Assembly (NCBI GenBank): GCA_029008875.1
Contig: JAQXJP010000035.1
Coordinates: 124,001 to 188,000, forward strand
Direction: 5' to 3'
DNA: 64,000 nt
DNA from: Lachnospiraceae bacterium
GTDB lineage: Bacteria > Bacillota > Clostridia > Lachnospirales > Lachnospiraceae
The notes under the pieces: generated by a model
Told to the model about the DNA's origin: nothing
Seen by the model: the letters and a program-made list of their open reading frames with translations, nothing else
Databases searched by the model: none
Position numbers and translations under genes: made by a program
In this document: positions 1 through 10,022 of the stretch, one piece after another
Layout of the letters: each line of letters starts with the position of its first letter
Numbering within the stretch: the first letter of the stretch is position 1

Positions 1-2478
1 CTGCGCCACATAGATGGGGTAGGAGGGATATCCGGTATATTGATTGCGAAGCCACACGCGGCTTCCCCATCCCAGCCTCGCCCAGGCATCGCTTGCCGCC
101 TGGATGCTGGGATAATACACGGCGCTGTCAAATCCCCCGGAATTCAACCCAGATATGGGATAAGTATCCGGCACTCCATCCAGATTCATGTCCCAGAACC
201 AGTTCCACGGTGCCCCCGCCATGTATCGGTAACAATCCCCCATCTCCGGGATAAAGAGGTAATCCAGGGTGGTCTCCGCAGCCACCGCGCTGGCCGCCAT
301 GGGCGTATTCAACCCCATGTCTGCCCTGGTGCAGGGCGCCTGCTGGGAGGGACTGTAATTGTAGAACATTCCGGAGTAGGAACGATTCACGGTGGTATCG
401 GTGAGCTTGATTCCCAGAAGATCCGTCCATTCCCCGGAATTCAGCTGCTGCCTTATGGAGCTGGTGGCCCAGACGGCGTTTGCCCCGAAGGCATATCCCC
501 CCGCTCCGGAGGGAGTCATGGCCACAAACAAAGCTCCCTCGTTTCCGGAATGATCGGTCACATAATGGGTTGTCACACAGGCAAAATATTGGTAGTTTCC
601 CATACAGTAGCGATAGTCCATGACCCCGGGGGCAATCTCCTGCCAGACGGCATACAGGCATACCTCCTCCCCGTCCCGGTCCGTCAGATTGCACACCGAC
701 TCCTCGTTGAGCCACTGTGCCCCGTTGAAGGAGCGGTCCCTTGCGGTGACGGAATTCTGGGTGCTGATTGCGCCGGAATCCGTGCTCCAACCCATGAACA
801 CATACCCGGTACGCAGGAACCGGTTGCGGGGCAGAGGCATCTCCTCGTCATAGTGCAGCGCCATGCTCTCCATCTCCCCGGTTGCATCACTGTTTGGGTC
901 AAAGCGGACGGAATAGGTGATGGGAGTCCAGCGGGCGGTGAGCACGATATCCCCCGCCACGTTCAAAACATAGTCCTCCGACACTGTGACCTTTCCATTT
1001 CCCTTCGTTTGCGATGCGGGATTTTCGCCGGTTACATCCAGCTCCCATCCTTGGAACAGATACCCGGTGCGCTGGGGTGTGGGAAGTTCCCCCAGAGGCT
1101 TTCCGTAGGTTGACCGGATGCTCTCCACATCGCAGGCCCCTCCGTTGGCGTGGAAAGTAACCTCATATTTGCATGCCTCGAAGCAGGGCACAAGCTCCAT
1201 ATTCCGCTCCGCCAGGATGGTCTTGACCGGCTGACTTGCCGATTCCCCGCCATCGCTGTCCCCATCCTCCGGCGCAGCCTCCTCTGCCGGGATCCATCCC
1301 AGGAAATCGTATCCGATCCTTGTCATCTCCGGAAGATTTTTCTCCGCCAGATCGGTTGCCAGGATTGCGTCCCTCCCCTGCAGGCGAATCTCATACACCT
1401 GAAACTCCCGACAGGTGATGTTCCCCGCGCCATCCAGAGCAGCCGCGTAATAGTGTCCGGAGTTTTCCAACCGATAAGCGGCACAATTCCCCTCACGGAA
1501 GTCCACGGCCTCCATCTGTGGGTCCACGCTTCCCAGATAGACACTCTCCGTCCCGGTTCCCAAATCCTCCGCCTCCAGAGTGACATCCACGTAGGTGCTG
1601 GCCTCACTGCTCACCTGTATCTGCAGTGACGGCGCAAGGTCATCCACCCATGTTGCATGCCAGATTTTGCCTTGCTCCACATATTCCGGCTGTAATGAAT
1701 TCCCCCTCTCATCCTGCCAACCGGCAAAGGACCAGCCCTCCTTTTGGGACGTCGGGATTTTCCCTCCGTCCTCTGCCTCCACACGGTAGTCTCCCGTCCC
1801 TCTTCGGGCGACGGACACCCGGATGGGTGTGGAATTGCCCATAGTGTCATCCAGGTACATGGTGCAGTATCCAACCTCCTTTGCAGGAAAAATGCCATCC
1901 CTCCCAACGGCCCACAACTTCCCCTCTGCATCCGCATATATGAGGGCATTGCCCAGAAGGGAATACAGATACGTCAGTCGTTGTGTGTAGGAGGAATCCT
2001 CCGTGTCCTGGGTACCTTCTCCATCGAAATCTCCAACTCCCAGAGCTCCATCTATCTCCCAAAGCTGCTCCAGGACAGCGGAGAGTGCCTCCGGCTCTTC
2101 TCCCCGGAAGTTCTCCCAGTCTTCTCCCAATTCGCGCATCTGACTTTGCAGGTACTCATCCCCCTGCTTACGATTTTTTGCCTCCTGCGTCCCCCGGGAT
2201 GCCAGCCCTGCAAGCCTGTCCTGATACTGTTTTGTCAGAGTGTCCCACCACATCTTTTGCACTGCAGCCTCCCCCGCATCCACTCTCTTTCCCAGCATTT
2301 TTTCAAACTGCAGCATAACCCGCTCATAGGCGGCATTCTCCCAGTTTTCCGCCATGGTTTGCCCGGCCGTTGAACGTTGTTCATCATTGATGTTCAACGC
2401 CTGCACCGTCTCAATGTGACACAGATTCCACATCAGTGCCAACAGGGCGGCGAAAAGAATTCTCTTAATTTTTCTCAT
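1..2478 (-). CDS. Large secreted protein with Listeria-Bacteroides repeats (3' end outside window)
   Basis: The minus-strand frame is open from an ATG at 2478 down to base 1, so at least 826 residues are present and the stop lies outside the window. Residues 1-27 look like a signal peptide (basic start, hydrophobic core, cut after TVQA). Residues 28-250 are helical and charged. Around residues 434 and 519 there are two copies of the Listeria-Bacteroides (InlB B-type) repeat, recognised by the RTGYxFxGW core. The C-terminal part, from about residue 610, is rich in Tyr, Trp and Asn and resembles Firmicutes surface modules of unknown role. The start codon shares one base with the stop of the upstream coiled-coil gene (TGATG), so the two are translationally coupled. 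Probably an extracellular adhesin or fibre-tip protein; the function is inferred. Confidence 0.75.
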   Translation of the reverse strand, partial: MRKIKRILFAALLALMWNLCHIETVQALNINDEQRSTAGQTMAENWENAAYERVMLQFEKMLGKRVDAGEAAVQKMWWDTLTKQYQDRLAGLASRGTQEAKNRKQGDEYLQSQMRELGEDWENFRGEEPEALSAVLEQLWEIDGALGVGDFDGEGTQDTEDSSYTQRLTYLYSLLGNALIYADAEGKLWAVGRDGIFPAKEVGYCTMYLDDTMGNSTPIRVSVARRGTGDYRVEAEDGGKIPTSQKEGWSFAGWQDERGNSLQPEYVEQGKIWHATWVDDLAPSLQIQVSSEASTYVDVTLEAEDLGTGTESVYLGSVDPQMEAVDFREGNCAAYRLENSGHYYAAALDGAGNITCREFQVYEIRLQGRDAILATDLAEKNLPEMTRIGYDFLGWIPAEEAAPEDGDSDGGESASQPVKTILAERNMELVPCFEACKYEVTFHANGGACDVESIRSTYGKPLGELPTPQRTGYLFQGWELDVTGENPASQTKGNGKVTVSEDYVLNVAGDIVLTARWTPITYSVRFDPNSDATGEMESMALHYDEEMPLPRNRFLRTGYVFMGWSTDSGAISTQNSVTARDRSFNGAQWLNEESVCNLTDRDGEEVCLYAVWQEIAPGVMDYRYCMGNYQYFACVTTHYVTDHSGNEGALFVAMTPSGAGGYAFGANAVWATSSIRQQLNSGEWTDLLGIKLTDTTVNRSYSGMFYNYSPSQQAPCTRADMGLNTPMAASAVAAETTLDYLFIPEMGDCYRYMAGAPWNWFWDMNLDGVPDTYPISGLNSGGFDSAVYYPSIQAASDAWARLGWGSRVWLRNQYTGYPSYPIYVAQ

Positions 2479-3653
2479 CACATTCCCCCCTGACTCACAT
2501 AATCCAGTTGTCTGGAAATCTCATCCTCGCCTCCGAAATATTCCGCATAAAAATGGCCACGCTCACTGTCATAACGGATTTTGCAATCTCCCATTTCCTT
2601 ATATAAATAGGTGATTGCTCCCGAGACGGTTCCATCCCCCATCAGGGAGATGTCATGACTGCCGATGGTGTCCTGCATCGCCCGAATCGCAATTTGGATA
2701 TCCGTCAGAGAGACTCCGCCCACATTGCAAAACCGATTCCAATTCTCCGTGAGCTCCGCCAGTTGTTCCCCCAACCTTTGATCCTCCTCCATGCGCAGGT
2801 TGCCCTCATTCTGTAGCAGGCCTTCCACCTCCTCTACGGCGGCTTCCAGCGCCGCCATGGAGATATCCACCGAGTCCTTGTAGGCGTAGAAGGCGGTGGC
2901 ATCCATTTTTGTCCGCACCTGCTCCTTTACCTCATCCATTCCCATCTCCAGGTTCTCAAACAATTGCTCCGTCTCCCTGCGCAATTCTTCCAGTTGGATC
3001 TGTAGGTCCCCGCTGTGGGAATCAGATTGCTCCAGCCACTGCTCCAGTTCCTCCAGTGCGCTCCAGATATTCCCCTCGTATTCCCCGTAGATGGTTTCCT
3101 CCCGGTCTCCGATCTCATTTTCCAGGTGCAGGATTGCCCTTTTCACTTTCTCCGACGCGTTTCCGTAATCCGCTTGAAAACTTTCCAGATCCTGCTGCAG
3201 CAGCCTCAATTGTCTGCGCAGCTCCTCCCGGTCCCCGTCCTTCTCCTCCAGGGAACGGTATTTTTCCTGCAGTTCCAAAAGTTTCCTCGCAATCTCCTGC
3301 TGATAGAATTCGAAGTCTGCATCCTCTAGGGATGTATTTTCCAGCCGGGTAATCACGTCGCGTATCCCGTTGATCTCGTCCCGGATGTCTCCGGAAAAGC
3401 TGTCAAACTCCCGGCTCTTCTCATAATTCTCCAGGGTTTCCCGCCGCACCATCTCCCGCTCCATCTGCTCCAGGGTCACATCCACCTGCCTGCTGTAATC
3501 TTCCAGCATGCGTCTCATTTTTTCCGTATTCTCCCCCTGTAGTTCCCCGACGGTTTTCGCCTGCACCCGCTCTCCTTGTGCAAGAGCAAAGAACAAAATT
3601 GCCAAGAGGCACAGGACAATGAGTATCCATACAAATATTTTTCTCTGTTTCAT
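2478..3653 (-). CDS. Membrane-anchored coiled-coil protein
   Basis: 391 residues. Residues 6-27 form one hydrophobic segment (signal anchor or signal peptide ending near VQA). The rest, to about residue 330, is almost continuous Glu/Arg/Leu/Gln heptad-like sequence, indicating a long coiled coil on the outer face of the membrane. No enzyme motif is visible. I chose the ATG at 3653 because AAAGGAA precedes it at good spacing; the frame runs further upstream to 4097, but that part overlaps guaB antisense and has no ribosome site. It is the first gene of a unit that continues, with a one-base overlap, into the large repeat protein. Possibly a stalk or spacer for that surface protein. I do not recognise a named family. 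Confidence 0.75.
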   Translation of the reverse strand: MKQRKIFVWILIVLCLLAILFFALAQGERVQAKTVGELQGENTEKMRRMLEDYSRQVDVTLEQMEREMVRRETLENYEKSREFDSFSGDIRDEINGIRDVITRLENTSLEDADFEFYQQEIARKLLELQEKYRSLEEKDGDREELRRQLRLLQQDLESFQADYGNASEKVKRAILHLENEIGDREETIYGEYEGNIWSALEELEQWLEQSDSHSGDLQIQLEELRRETEQLFENLEMGMDEVKEQVRTKMDATAFYAYKDSVDISMAALEAAVEEVEGLLQNEGNLRMEEDQRLGEQLAELTENWNRFCNVGGVSLTDIQIAIRAMQDTIGSHDISLMGDGTVSGAITYLYKEMGDCKIRYDSERGHFYAEYFGGEDEISRQLDYVSQGGM

Positions 3654-3696
3654 ACAAATTTCCTTTCTTTTCTTATCTTTTTTCCCCCCGCTGATG

Positions 3697-3725
3697 TTGA
3701 CACTCCCCCATATTTTTGATATTTT
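3697..3725 (+). promoter_or_regulatory. Sigma-A-type promoter of guaB
   Basis: A consensus TTGACA (3697-3702) is followed after exactly 17 bases by TATTTT (3720-3725). The distance to the guaB start at 3786 leaves a leader of about 55 bases, with no guanine-riboswitch-like aptamer that I could see. Confidence 0.65.
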
Positions 3726-3779
3726 AGATAGAAATAACATTTTACAAAAAAATACAGTTTCAGAAGAAAGTGAGGATAA

Positions 3780-5240
<1,461 letters not shown>

Positions 5241-5276
5241 TTTTTAGTCGATGATATTTATTTTGAGGTGAACAAA

Positions 5277-6554
5277 TTGGAAATTGGCGACATAGTCTCG
5301 TGCATTACTTTAGTGTTTTTACTGCTGCTCTCCGCCTTCTTCTCGTCGGCGGAGACAGCGCTTACAACGGTGAATAAAATACGAATGCGGACACTTGCGG
5401 AGGATGGCAATGTGAGAGCCAAGCGCGTGCTCAGGATTACCGATGATTCCGGCAAGATGCTCTCCGCAATCCTCATCGGCAACAACATTGTCAATCTGTC
5501 CGCATCTTCCCTTGCCACCACGCTGGCCATTCGTTTATTCGGAAGTATCGGCGCGGGAATCGCAACGGGAGTCCTTACACTCTTGGTTCTGATTTTTGGG
5601 GAGATTACCCCAAAGACCAAGGCGACCCTGAACGCGGATCAGATGGCTTTGTCCTATTCCCTGATTATCGAACTGTTGATGAAGGTTCTCACTCCTTTTA
5701 TCTTTGTCATCAACAAAATGTCCATGGGAGTTCTGTTTCTCCTGGGTGTGGATCCCCGCAAGAGCAAGGAGGCCATGACCGAGGAAGAACTGCGGACCAT
5801 CGTTGATGTAAGCCAGGAGAGCGGCGTCATAGAGGATGAGGAGCGGGATATGATACATAATCTCTTCGATTTCGGCGATTCCGAGGCCAAGGAGATTATG
5901 GTGCCCCGCATTGACATGACCTTTGTCCGCAAGGATTCCACCTACGATGAAATTCTTGAAATCTATCGTCAGGATAAATTTACCCGTCTCCCGGTGTATG
6001 ACGAATCCACCGATCATGTGATCGGCATCATCAATATGAAGGACCTTCTCATGTGCGACGACACGGAGAATTTCTCTCTGGAGCAGATTTTGCGTGAGCC
6101 TTACTTCACCTATGAGCACAAAAACACTGCGGATTTGTTTATCGAGATGCGCCAAAACTCCATCTCGCTTGCCATTGTCCTGGATGAATACGGCACCACT
6201 GCCGGACTCATCACTCTGGAGGATCTGCTGGAGGAGATTGTGGGAGAGATTCGCGATGAGTTTGACACCGACGAGGTGGATGCCATCACACAGTTGAGTG
6301 CACGGGAATTCATGGTTCTCGGTTCCGCCAATCTGGACGATGTCAGTGATTTCTTAAATGTAGATTTTACTTCCGAGAACTACGACACCATCAGCGGTTT
6401 TTGTTTGGACCATCTGGATCATCTGCCGGAGAAGAATGAGATTATCATTACCGAGGATGACATTCTGCTTCGCATCGACAAAGTGGATAAAAACCGCATC
6501 GAGCGCGTCTATATAAAACTTCCGGAAAACCTTGTTTCCACGGAGGACGAATAG
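5277..6554 (+). CDS. CNNM/CorC (HlyC-type) transporter-associated membrane protein
   Basis: About 425 residues. Hydrophobic segments in roughly residues 1-145 match the CNNM (DUF21) membrane domain, including the FSSAETAL and GNNIVN motifs. A CBS pair follows (about residues 205-335), with the linker typical of the family (GVIEDEERDMIHNLFDFGD), and a CorC_HlyC domain closes the protein. The family is linked to Mg2+ (and Co2+) export or homeostasis; the older name haemolysin is misleading. I prefer the TTG at 5277 because GAGGTG lies six bases upstream of it; the GTG at 5268 is inside that ribosome site and would add only three residues. A terminator hairpin follows at 6564. Confidence 0.88.
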   Translation: MEIGDIVSCITLVFLLLLSAFFSSAETALTTVNKIRMRTLAEDGNVRAKRVLRITDDSGKMLSAILIGNNIVNLSASSLATTLAIRLFGSIGAGIATGVLTLLVLIFGEITPKTKATLNADQMALSYSLIIELLMKVLTPFIFVINKMSMGVLFLLGVDPRKSKEAMTEEELRTIVDVSQESGVIEDEERDMIHNLFDFGDSEAKEIMVPRIDMTFVRKDSTYDEILEIYRQDKFTRLPVYDESTDHVIGIINMKDLLMCDDTENFSLEQILREPYFTYEHKNTADLFIEMRQNSISLAIVLDEYGTTAGLITLEDLLEEIVGEIRDEFDTDEVDAITQLSAREFMVLGSANLDDVSDFLNVDFTSENYDTISGFCLDHLDHLPEKNEIIITEDDILLRIDKVDKNRIERVYIKLPENLVSTEDE

Positions 6555-6563
6555 TCAATGATT

Positions 6564-6590
6564 GGGGGCTGTGACACGGCTCCCTTTTTT
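6564..6590 (+). terminator. Rho-independent terminator of guaB-corC
   Basis: GGGGGC (6564-6569) pairs with GCTCCC (6579-6584) with one G-T wobble and is followed by six T. It lies between the convergent ends of corC and the minus-strand repeat protein. Confidence 0.75.
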
Positions 6591-6611
6591 GTGCCGCCAC
6601 TCCCCATTCTC

Positions 6612-8444
6612 TTACAATCCCAGTGCCCCCTTCAGAAGTTCAAGATACTCCGGGCGTCTTCTCCATACCGAGTGTTCGGAAAGACCACCCCTATCCTCCT
6701 CCCAGTGATTCCCATCAATAAACCGGATGTTCCCCACCGCCTCGCTTCTCATCGCCACGGTGGTATCCACCAGATTCACCCGAATGGTCTCCCTGGTCTC
6801 ATTGCCCACATGGTCCACGGCCACAAAGGTGATTGGGACATTTCCCTCCAAACTGCTGCAAAAACCATCCTCCGGGTAATTTTCTATATAAAATCCGTTA
6901 TGTGCATCCTCCGGCAGCCCCTCTGTCCCGGTCCATTTCAGGGGTCCATCCTCCCGGTCCGTCACCTTCACATACTTTGCCAATTCTGCGGGTGAGATTT
7001 TTCCTGCATGAGCATCATCCAGTGAATAATATAAATCGCCGGTTTCAATGCAGGGTGCATAATCCCAGATGGCGTACAGCGTCACATGGGCCTGATTCTC
7101 ATATTCCTTGCCCGCCGCAGTGACAAGCTCCATCACAGAATACTCTTCCAGGGCATTGTACCCCTGTTCCAGCGCCTCCGGATCCAAATCCCAACCCACA
7201 AACCTGCAATTTTCCACCGGCTTTTCAAAGCCGTTATCCGGCAGGATAAGACCTTCATCACTGTCTGCCTCCATGGTATCCACCGCTCCGCCCGTTGCTT
7301 TGTTTCCGTCAAAATCAAAGTAATAATGATTGATTCTCCAAAGCAGATACAGAGGGATATTCTCCCGGTGATGAGCGATAATCCAGTCTCCGGAGACTGG
7401 CGTGTTCAGTGGGTACGCAACAAGCTCTACATCCCTCGCTTCTCTGACTTGTTCGTCCGTATAGCGCAGAGTGCTCCACCCGATAGGATGGTATCCCGCC
7501 CTCCTCCAGGATATTCCCTGGCCGATAAATTGATTGCTGCGGCCGTAGATATACTCGTTGGTTATCCGGCAGGAATCCTCGGTTGAGAGGTTCCGGTAAT
7601 GGCATACTTGCACCCACTTGGGCATTCCGTATGCCGTCCAGCGATAGTTTCCGGCAACAGTGACGGTAAAACTCCGGGTTCCCCGGTAATCGGTACCTCT
7701 CCATCCTCCAAACTCATAGCCCCGAGCCACAGTGGCAGAGAGGGTGACCTCTGTGCCGTAGCAATACACTCCACCGCCGCTGACACTCTGTATTCCCTCT
7801 CCTGCCGCCACAGACAGTTCAAAAAACAGTCCCTGCACCGTCTTCCCAAAATAGCTGTGCAACGCCTCTCTGGAAGCTTCCGTCCAGGCTTCCGCGTTGC
7901 TAATCCCGGAATAGTCCATGTATACCATTCCCCCGGTTGGCCCCGAATCATTCATGCTGCCCAGGGCCACGCCTCCCCGGGTCACCGCCATGCAGGCGTC
8001 CAGAATCATCCGGCAATTCCCGCATTTCAGGGCCTCCAAAGCGCTCCGGTTCATTCTTCCGCGGAGGGAGCCCAGAGAAAACCCGTACAAATTGTACTCA
8101 TAGCCATCCGAAGCCACCACGCTGTACCGCGCCAGACAGGAACCTCCCACAGCGCAGTAAATATTCTGCAGCAGATTCCCCGCCCCATCCGTCACCCGAA
8201 TTCTCCATCCGATGGTCCGGTATTTTGTACCCCCGGTGGCCTGGGCTCCCACTGTAGCGCAATAGATGATTCCGTCATTTCCCGTGGTAGGCCGGAAAAC
8301 CGCAGCATTCCCGTAGGTGTCGTAATAATCCCGGGCATTATCCCAGACTCCCGCCTGCACTGCCTCCCTCCCCGGGAAGGCCAAGCACAGGAGTGCCGTC
8401 AGGCACAGGCCGGCGATTGCCCGATATCCCCATCGATGCCTCAT
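6612..8444 (-). CDS. Secreted repeat protein at the end of the Tad-like operon
   Basis: 610 residues. Signal peptide at residues 1-31 (cut after AVQA), the same style as the repeat protein at the left edge. Visible modules: an unassigned domain at about residues 32-210; a beta repeat with the GYEFGGW core near residue 245; a Listeria-Bacteroides-like module with RFVGWDLDP near residue 420; and a C-terminal Ig/cadherin-like stretch (VPITFVAVDHVGNETRE). No membrane anchor or sortase motif at the C terminus. ATG at 8444 preceded by AGGGAGTG; the longer frame to 8507 overlaps the upstream gene. Four bases separate it from the pilin-like gene, so it belongs to the same operon. Probably displayed on, or exported by, the pilus machinery (inference). 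Confidence 0.75.
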   Translation of the reverse strand: MRHRWGYRAIAGLCLTALLCLAFPGREAVQAGVWDNARDYYDTYGNAAVFRPTTGNDGIIYCATVGAQATGGTKYRTIGWRIRVTDGAGNLLQNIYCAVGGSCLARYSVVASDGYEYNLYGFSLGSLRGRMNRSALEALKCGNCRMILDACMAVTRGGVALGSMNDSGPTGGMVYMDYSGISNAEAWTEASREALHSYFGKTVQGLFFELSVAAGEGIQSVSGGGVYCYGTEVTLSATVARGYEFGGWRGTDYRGTRSFTVTVAGNYRWTAYGMPKWVQVCHYRNLSTEDSCRITNEYIYGRSNQFIGQGISWRRAGYHPIGWSTLRYTDEQVREARDVELVAYPLNTPVSGDWIIAHHRENIPLYLLWRINHYYFDFDGNKATGGAVDTMEADSDEGLILPDNGFEKPVENCRFVGWDLDPEALEQGYNALEEYSVMELVTAAGKEYENQAHVTLYAIWDYAPCIETGDLYYSLDDAHAGKISPAELAKYVKVTDREDGPLKWTGTEGLPEDAHNGFYIENYPEDGFCSSLEGNVPITFVAVDHVGNETRETIRVNLVDTTVAMRSEAVGNIRFIDGNHWEEDRGGLSEHSVWRRRPEYLELLKGALGL

Positions 8445-8448
8445 TTTC

Positions 8449-8838
8449 TCACTCCCTTCGATCCACAATCGCAGTTCTGCGATATTCCTGCTCCGTGCGT
8501 ATTCCAAGGGGAGTATTGTAGGATTCCGTCACCGCCACGGAGAGAATTCCTTTCTTTGTGTCGCAGCAGATGACATTAATCTCCACTTCCGAATCCGTAT
8601 GGATGGCCTCCCCAATTCTCCTCTTCAGCTCTGCCGCCACCTCATCATCCCTTTTTCCCTCCAATTCATCCTGCAGAAAATGGGGCACGTAATTCTCCTC
8701 AAGTGTGTCCATCACAATCCTGGACAGACAGTTGTTCATCTCGTTCTCCCGGGACTGCATTCCATATACGGTGAGACCCAACATCGTCATTGCCACCATG
8801 AGAAAAATCCCATACACCCCCAATATCACTTGCTTCAT
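8449..8838 (-). CDS. TadE-like pseudopilin
   Basis: 129 residues. A short N terminus (MKQVILGVYG) leads straight into a hydrophobic segment of about 20 residues, followed by a soluble domain of about 100 residues with Cys-Cys at INVICCDT. This layout resembles TadE/TadF minor pseudopilins and small Tad-locus proteins of Firmicutes. Its start overlaps the stop of the upstream gene by four bases (ATGA). The assignment rests on layout and context, not on a diagnostic motif. Confidence 0.6.
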   Translation of the reverse strand: MKQVILGVYGIFLMVAMTMLGLTVYGMQSRENEMNNCLSRIVMDTLEENYVPHFLQDELEGKRDDEVAAELKRRIGEAIHTDSEVEINVICCDTKKGILSVAVTESYNTPLGIRTEQEYRRTAIVDRRE

Positions 8839-9317
8839 GGCACCACCCTCTGAACCGGAATCCGCACTCTTCCGTACGCTTCGCTTCCCAGCGCGTCCCA
8901 GAAGCGGAAATACACTGTATAAATCCCCGGTTCCTCAAACAAAAAGTATTCTTTGTCCCCCTCCAGAACCCAGGATACCGGCACATCGTCCCGATATATT
9001 TTGCACAGCGCAACCTTGCAGAGATTTCCAAACGCCCCTATCATGCGCAAATGCTCCTCTACGGAGGTCTTCTCCCCCGCCACAATCTCATTCCCGTAGG
9101 TGCCCTCACAGCGGTGCAGCTGCATCCCTTCCGCCAATTCCACACTTTCGTCCATGTCCTGCAATTCTTCCCCATAAGCGTGCTCTACGTCATTGAGCGC
9201 GCTTGCCAACAAGGGAATCTTGCCAAATTCCATCCCGCCCCACAGAAAAAGCAACAGTAGGACGGCGATTGTCCCATTCAAAACGCTCCTTGCGTACTGT
9301 TCAAATACTTCTCTCAC
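8835..9317 (-). CDS. Leaderless pilin-like protein with soluble domain
   Basis: 160 residues starting at a GTG (9317) preceded by GGAGG at nine bases. The N terminus VREVFEQYARSV is followed by a hydrophobic stretch ending in LLLLFLWGG, matching the start pattern of the neighbouring small proteins ([M/V]xxxFxxY plus transmembrane helix). The remaining 120 residues are soluble, presumably outside the cell. The frame continues upstream to 9395, but the extra residues lack hydrophobic or pilin character and overlap the 47-residue gene. The stop of that gene lies two bases before this start. Confidence 0.65.
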   Translation of the reverse strand: MREVFEQYARSVLNGTIAVLLLLFLWGGMEFGKIPLLASALNDVEHAYGEELQDMDESVELAEGMQLHRCEGTYGNEIVAGEKTSVEEHLRMIGAFGNLCKVALCKIYRDDVPVSWVLEGDKEYFLFEEPGIYTVYFRFWDALGSEAYGRVRIPVQRVVP

Positions 9318-9319
9318 TC

Positions 9320-9463
9320 CTAACAGCCTCCATTTCCCCAGAAAGCAACCAACTGGGCCAGGGGAGCATCCGGCTGCAAGATCCATTGCATGCACTTAAT
9401 CATCCCACTTCCCCCAAGAATTGCGATCATCATGCTTCCATATTCCTGAAACAGCGTCCTCAC
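9320..9463 (-). CDS. Tiny Flp-like pilin candidate, 47 residues
   Basis: 47 residues from a GTG at 9463, with AAAGGGGGTG nine bases upstream. The N terminus VRTLFQEYGSMM carries the EY(G) motif at residues 7-8, exactly where the 60-residue pilin of the locus has it, and a hydrophobic segment follows (residues 11-30, weaker than in the paralogues). The C terminus is short and has no recognisable motif. It begins three bases after the stop of the next small gene and ends two bases before the start of the 160-residue gene, which supports real translation. The alternative ATG at 9470 is in another frame and shows no such pattern. Confidence 0.55.
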   Translation of the reverse strand: MRTLFQEYGSMMIAILGGSGMIKCMQWILQPDAPLAQLVAFWGNGGC

Positions 9464-9466
9464 ACC

Positions 9467-9580
9467 TCATGTCACCCCCTTTTCCAAAATCCAAAAAAAC
9501 ATCGCAAACACCTTCATAACCGCGCCTGCTGCAACACACATTACTGCGCTGATCCCATATTCTTCGATTAATTCTTGCAC
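9467..9580 (-). CDS. Tiny Flp-like pilin candidate, 37 residues
   Basis: 37 residues from a GTG at 9580, with AAAGGATGG upstream. Sequence VQELIEEYGISAVM..., with EYG at residues 7-9, then a hydrophobic helix to about residue 32 and a short polar end. It is essentially one membrane helix with the Flp-type EY signature and no prepilin leader. It fits precisely between the 127-residue gene (stop at 9604) and the 47-residue gene. Too short to assign by homology alone; the case is the shared N-terminal pattern plus tight operon packing. Confidence 0.55.
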   Translation of the reverse strand: MQELIEEYGISAVMCVAAGAVMKVFAMFFWILEKGVT

Positions 9581-9603
9581 GTCCAAACCATCCTTTCATC
9601 CTG

Positions 9604-9987
9604 TCACCTTGCATATCCACACAGGATATGTTCCTGTTGAATTCCGAAAAAAGCAATTCGAAACGGGAAGGTCAGATTCACCTTGGCCATTTCAATTCGG
9701 TTCCCCTCCACGACATCCGGGAAAACTCCGGTTCCATCCCAGGTTCCGCTCTCTCCGTTTTCCGTGTAGTAGGTGATCTCCAATTGATACCCCGCTTCCC
9801 CCGCTCTCGCGAAGCAGTTCTCCACCACCTTCGGGTAATAATCGCTTCCCTCCAGTTCCGAGATGACCTGCGCGTGAAAATCCTGGGCCCCCGCCACACA
9901 TAGATAAGCCCCCAGTATTCCACCTGCCGAAAACCCCATCAGAAGGATTATAAGTACACCCATATACGCCTTAAAAATTTGGCTCAA
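9604..9987 (-). CDS. Pilin-like membrane protein of the Tad locus
   Basis: 127 residues. MSQIFKAYMGVL again has Phe-5 and Tyr-8 in the positions shared by the small pilin-like proteins, followed by a hydrophobic segment (residues 9-33) and a soluble domain of about 90 residues ending in QQEHILCGYAR. It resembles the small Firmicutes proteins found beside tadB/tadC. It starts 35 bases after the platform gene ends. Likely a minor pilin; substrate or partner cannot be read from the sequence. Confidence 0.6.
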   Translation of the reverse strand: MSQIFKAYMGVLIILLMGFSAGGILGAYLCVAGAQDFHAQVISELEGSDYYPKVVENCFARAGEAGYQLEITYYTENGESGTWDGTGVFPDVVEGNRIEMAKVNLTFPFRIAFFGIQQEHILCGYAR

Positions 9988-10022
9988 AACACCATCCCCC
10001 TCACATTTTTCAATAATCCGGC

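Noticed and set aside
40-1113. Long plus-strand frame of 357 residues at the left edge
   Set aside because: It is the antisense of the minus-strand repeat protein, whose translation shows a signal peptide and repeat domains; the plus frame has biased Pro/Gly/His/Arg content and no ribosome site.
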